Assembly (NCBI GenBank): GCA_021852225.1
Contig: JAJZOA010000122.1
Span: 1-8,946 of the forward strand
From: Planctomycetota bacterium
GTDB lineage: Bacteria > Planctomycetota > Phycisphaerae > WQYP01
Length of the DNA stretch: 8,946 nucleotides
Reading direction: 5' to 3'
Shown here: piece after piece, positions 7,249-8,946 of the stretch
How the letters are laid out: each line of letters begins with the position of its first letter
Numbering within the stretch: the stretch's first letter is position 1
Position numbers and translations under genes: made by a program
Notes under the pieces: generated by a model
Told to the model about the DNA's origin: nothing
Seen by the model: the letters and a program-made list of their open reading frames with translations, nothing else
Databases searched by the model: none

Positions 7249-7830
7249 TCAGATATTCGCATCTCCTTTCTTTATATGTGCCGTTTTGGATTCAATCTCG
7301 TGCTGATGTTTTGCTTCGCCGAATTGATCAAAATGGGCTTTCATCATCTGCCGGGCGCGGTAAATACGCGACAGCACCGTGCCCAATGGCACGCCAAGTT
7401 CTTTGGCCGCCTGATCACACGTAAGCCCACCCACCGCCACCATCAGCAGTGGTTCTTTGAATTTGTCTTCCAGCATGGTCAAGGCGACTTGAATGGAATC
7501 ACGTTGTTCCGCGGCTTCGCTTTGGCTTGCCGTTGCGGGCGGGTCATAGTTGGCAATATCCTGGGTGGAGCGATGGCGCGAATTTCGACCGCAGCGCAGG
7601 AAATGCCTGCGCAATATTTGAAACAGCCACGCCCGTGCTGTTTCATCACTTTGCAGGCTGGAAAGATGCCTCCACGCCTGACAGTAGGTTTCCTGAACCA
7701 TATCCTCGGCCAAGTGTCGATCACCGCACAGGCGGTACGCAAACCGGTACAATTCCTGCCAATGCAGTTCCACCAGCGCCTGGTAGCGAAGCTGACTGGC
7801 TTGATTGGCCGGATTGGCTTGCATCACCAT
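7249..7830 (-). CDS. ECF-type RNA polymerase sigma factor
   Basis: This 193-residue sigma-70 family protein has only the two domains of extracytoplasmic-function sigma factors. Region 2 lies at about 22-82 (LYRFAYRLCGDRHLAEDMVQET, then AWLFQILRRHFLR), and binds core polymerase and the -10 element. Region 4 lies at about 112-165 (LLMVAVGGLTCDQAAKELGV, then PLGTVLSRIYRARQMM), with the helix-turn-helix that reads the -35 element. A charged tail of about 28 residues follows. The start is uncertain: ATG at 7830 or the in-frame ATG at 7824, neither with a good ribosome site. It is followed after 2 nt by a membrane protein with anti-sigma topology, the usual arrangement, so it is probably held at the membrane until a signal frees it. 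A sigma-54-like element lies about 30 nt upstream. Its regulon is unknown; the PEP-CTERM gene upstream on the same strand is one candidate. Confidence 0.93.
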   Translation of the reverse strand: MVMQANPANQASQLRYQALVELHWQELYRFAYRLCGDRHLAEDMVQETYCQAWRHLSSLQSDETARAWLFQILRRHFLRCGRNSRHRSTQDIANYDPPATASQSEAAEQRDSIQVALTMLEDKFKEPLLMVAVGGLTCDQAAKELGVPLGTVLSRIYRARQMMKAHFDQFGEAKHQHEIESKTAHIKKGDANI

Positions 7831-8085
7831 ATCTTAACACCGTGGCGTCTTTTTCCTATTGCAACTGCCCGGCCGGAACATTTTCCGCCGAAACTCCAGC
7901 CACATTTCGCTTAGACTCTGCTCGGCGTCTGGCGATACATGATGATGGCAGAAAAAACCAATAAAGAGCAGATTTTGTGGTAAAATCCACCCGTGTAAAT
8001 GTATCACGGCGAGCCGCATTCAGTATAATCCGGGCCCCTTATGAACAGGAGGCCAGGCCATCCGTGGCTGGCGAATGCGCACAGC
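7831..8085. other. Intergenic region between the sigma and PEP-CTERM genes
   Basis: This 255-nt stretch separates two - strand genes and should hold the sigma gene promoter. It contains the sigma-54-like element listed separately, a short hairpin GTGG-TAAAAT-CCAC at 7977-7990, and a perfect TATAAT at 8024-8029 on the + strand. A 61-codon frame on the - strand (7834-8019) has no ribosome site and no recognisable composition, so I do not call it. Confidence 0.4.
7859..7875 (-). promoter_or_regulatory. Possible sigma-54 (-24/-12) promoter of the ECF sigma gene
   Basis: Read on the - strand, the sequence CGGCCGGGCAGTTGCA has GG and GC exactly 10 nt apart, an intact TTGCA at -12 and GGC with a correct G later in the -24 half. 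Three of the twelve consensus positions (the first T, and the A and C of TGGCACG) differ. Transcription would begin near 7849, leaving a leader of about 19 nt before the ATG at 7830, a good position. It is a pattern match only. Confidence 0.35.
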
Positions 8086-8736
8086 TTAACCGGTCACCGA
8101 AGTACGGCGGAACTGCCTGGATTTCCCCGCCGCCAGTACGATTCCTCCAAGCCCCAAAAGAAGCAGGGAGGTCGGTTCCGGCACCGGCGTGGCCACCAGC
8201 TTAAATCCACTGTCACTGAATGGCCCTCCCGAATAAACAAAAGAGGTCGTTGTGGGCGTCGCCGTGCCATTGTTAAAAAATGTTTCACTTCCGAACAGGT
8301 CCGTTGGCGATTCGGTGGAATCAAACGAAAAGCCGGTCAGACTCTTTCCGGCGGCGAGGTAGCCGGCGGAGCTGGTTGCCTGATATTCAATCGATGCTCC
8401 TTTTTCTCCAATAGCGCCACCCACCAGTTGTGAATCAGGACCATTTTCCCACTGGCTTGGAGCAATCACATTTGTCGGATTCACCGTCATGTAGCTTTGG
8501 CCGGGAATCCAGGCGAACCAGAATGTGCCGATACTGGTAGTACCGGTATTGTTCAGCGTCAGGCTGTATTGCCACGTAGAACTGGTTGCCGTTGCGGCGG
8601 TAATAGTGGCCGTGGCCGACTCGGTGGCCACGGCGGAATTCGCCGCAATCAACGAACCAGCACCAACAGTCGCAGTCAGAAGGACCGCCTTAAGGGATGT
8701 GCATTGCGCGCGAGATAGTACATTCATAATGCTCAT
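8086..8736 (-). CDS. Secreted PEP-CTERM sorting-domain protein
   Basis: This 216-residue exported protein has an N-terminal signal peptide (hydrophobic core about 16-31, likely cleavage after Ala37 in NSAVA) and a C-terminal PEP-CTERM sorting signal: VPEP at 185-188, a hydrophobic helix SLLLLGLGGIVLAAG, and a basic end KSRQFRR. In known systems an exosortase in the inner membrane recognises this signal, often in exopolysaccharide-producing bacteria. The middle (about 38-183) is Thr/Ser/Gly-rich and predicted beta, with WQYSLTLNNTGTTSIGTFWF and later FVYSGGPFSDSGF segments. These look like a recurring secreted PEP-CTERM domain, but I know no function for it. I chose the ATG at 8736 because a strong GGAGG lies 7 nt upstream; the ATG at 8763 would place a non-signal segment in front. 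No exosortase gene is in the window. Confidence 0.93.
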   Translation of the reverse strand: MSIMNVLSRAQCTSLKAVLLTATVGAGSLIAANSAVATESATATITAATATSSTWQYSLTLNNTGTTSIGTFWFAWIPGQSYMTVNPTNVIAPSQWENGPDSQLVGGAIGEKGASIEYQATSSAGYLAAGKSLTGFSFDSTESPTDLFGSETFFNNGTATPTTTSFVYSGGPFSDSGFKLVATPVPEPTSLLLLGLGGIVLAAGKSRQFRRTSVTG

Positions 8737-8743
8737 GGAAATT

Positions 8744-8748
8744 CCTCC
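8744..8748 (-). promoter_or_regulatory. Strong ribosome binding site of the PEP-CTERM gene
   Basis: Read on the - strand, GGAGG is followed by AATTTCC and then the ATG at 8736. It decides the start over the upstream in-frame ATG at 8763 and suggests good translation. Confidence 0.8.
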
Positions 8749-8946
8749 AAATGGCGAACACAAAATTCAAATCAGTTACAACTGCCAATTAAGAGGCTAA
8801 GTCCGCCGGAATTATTCCCGAATTCTCAAAAATAATTTAAAACATAAAGGTAATGATTTTTTCTGCCGCAAAGCACAAAGGCTCCTTGGATACAGTGGCC
8901 ACGCCCGTCAGGGCCTTATGCCGACTGTTGGTGCTGGTTCGTTGAT
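8749..8946. other. Upstream region of the PEP-CTERM gene
   Basis: No gene is visible in this stretch. It is AT-rich at about 8820-8865 and includes an 11-nt palindrome GGAATTATTCC at 8808-8818 and a TTGGCA-like hexamer on the - strand near 8790. I could not assign a confident promoter. A short GCCC-GTCA-GGGC hairpin lies near 8907-8918. Confidence 0.35.

Noticed and set aside
7276..7914. A 212-codon + strand frame opposite the ECF sigma gene
   Set aside because: The - strand encodes clear sigma regions 2 and 4; the + strand translation resembles nothing and has no ribosome site.
8041..8433. A 130-codon + strand frame just after the TATAAT at 8024
   Set aside because: It is antisense to the PEP-CTERM gene, lacks a ribosome site and is Arg/Lys/Gly-rich in the way shadow frames are.

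Overview
This 8.9 kb window looks like a chromosomal segment of a Planctomycetota bacterium, probably near Phycisphaerae, though lineage is inferred from gene content only. The clues are an acyl carrier protein with the core [20 protein letters not shown], a pseudopilin of the class that usually carries an H-X9-DG motif, a PEP-CTERM surface protein, a small ECF sigma/anti-sigma pair, and moderately high GC with purine-rich Shine-Dalgarno sites on several genes. I see no rRNA, tRNA, CRISPR array, transposase or phage gene.

Layout. (1) Positions 84-3213, + strand, are core metabolism: acpP (acyl carrier protein), fabF (beta-ketoacyl-ACP synthase II) and, after a 181-nt gap, hisD (histidinol dehydrogenase). 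(2) Positions 3304-4585, - strand, hold a probable two-gene unit: a type IV pilin-like pseudopilin, then, 22 nt downstream, a small membrane-anchored protein with two TPAQR motifs and a Gly/His/Met-rich tail. (3) Positions 4845-6200, + strand, hold an orphan NtrC-type sigma-54-dependent response regulator, divergent from the pseudopilin gene. (4) Positions 6458-7830, - strand, hold an ECF sigma factor and a single-pass membrane protein that is most likely its anti-sigma factor, separated by 2 nt. (5) Positions 8086-8736, - strand, hold a secreted PEP-CTERM protein.

Working together. ACP and FabF act in the same fatty-acid elongation cycle, and hisD is a neighbour with an unrelated pathway. 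The second half is a cell-envelope and regulation neighbourhood: one sigma-54 activator, one ECF sigma with a membrane partner, and two exported or surface protein types. No sensor kinase, exosortase or secretion ATPase is in the window, so any regulatory link is inference. The most suggestive link is a GG-N10-GC element with an intact TTGCA half just upstream of the ECF sigma gene, which could place that gene under sigma-54 and hence under an activator like the one encoded here.

I do not see convincing evidence of a wholly new system. The most notable non-gene signals are a perfect 14-nt inverted repeat bracketing the acpP start (its left arm lies exactly on the window edge), the sigma-54-like element, and the variant C-terminal motif of the pseudopilin.
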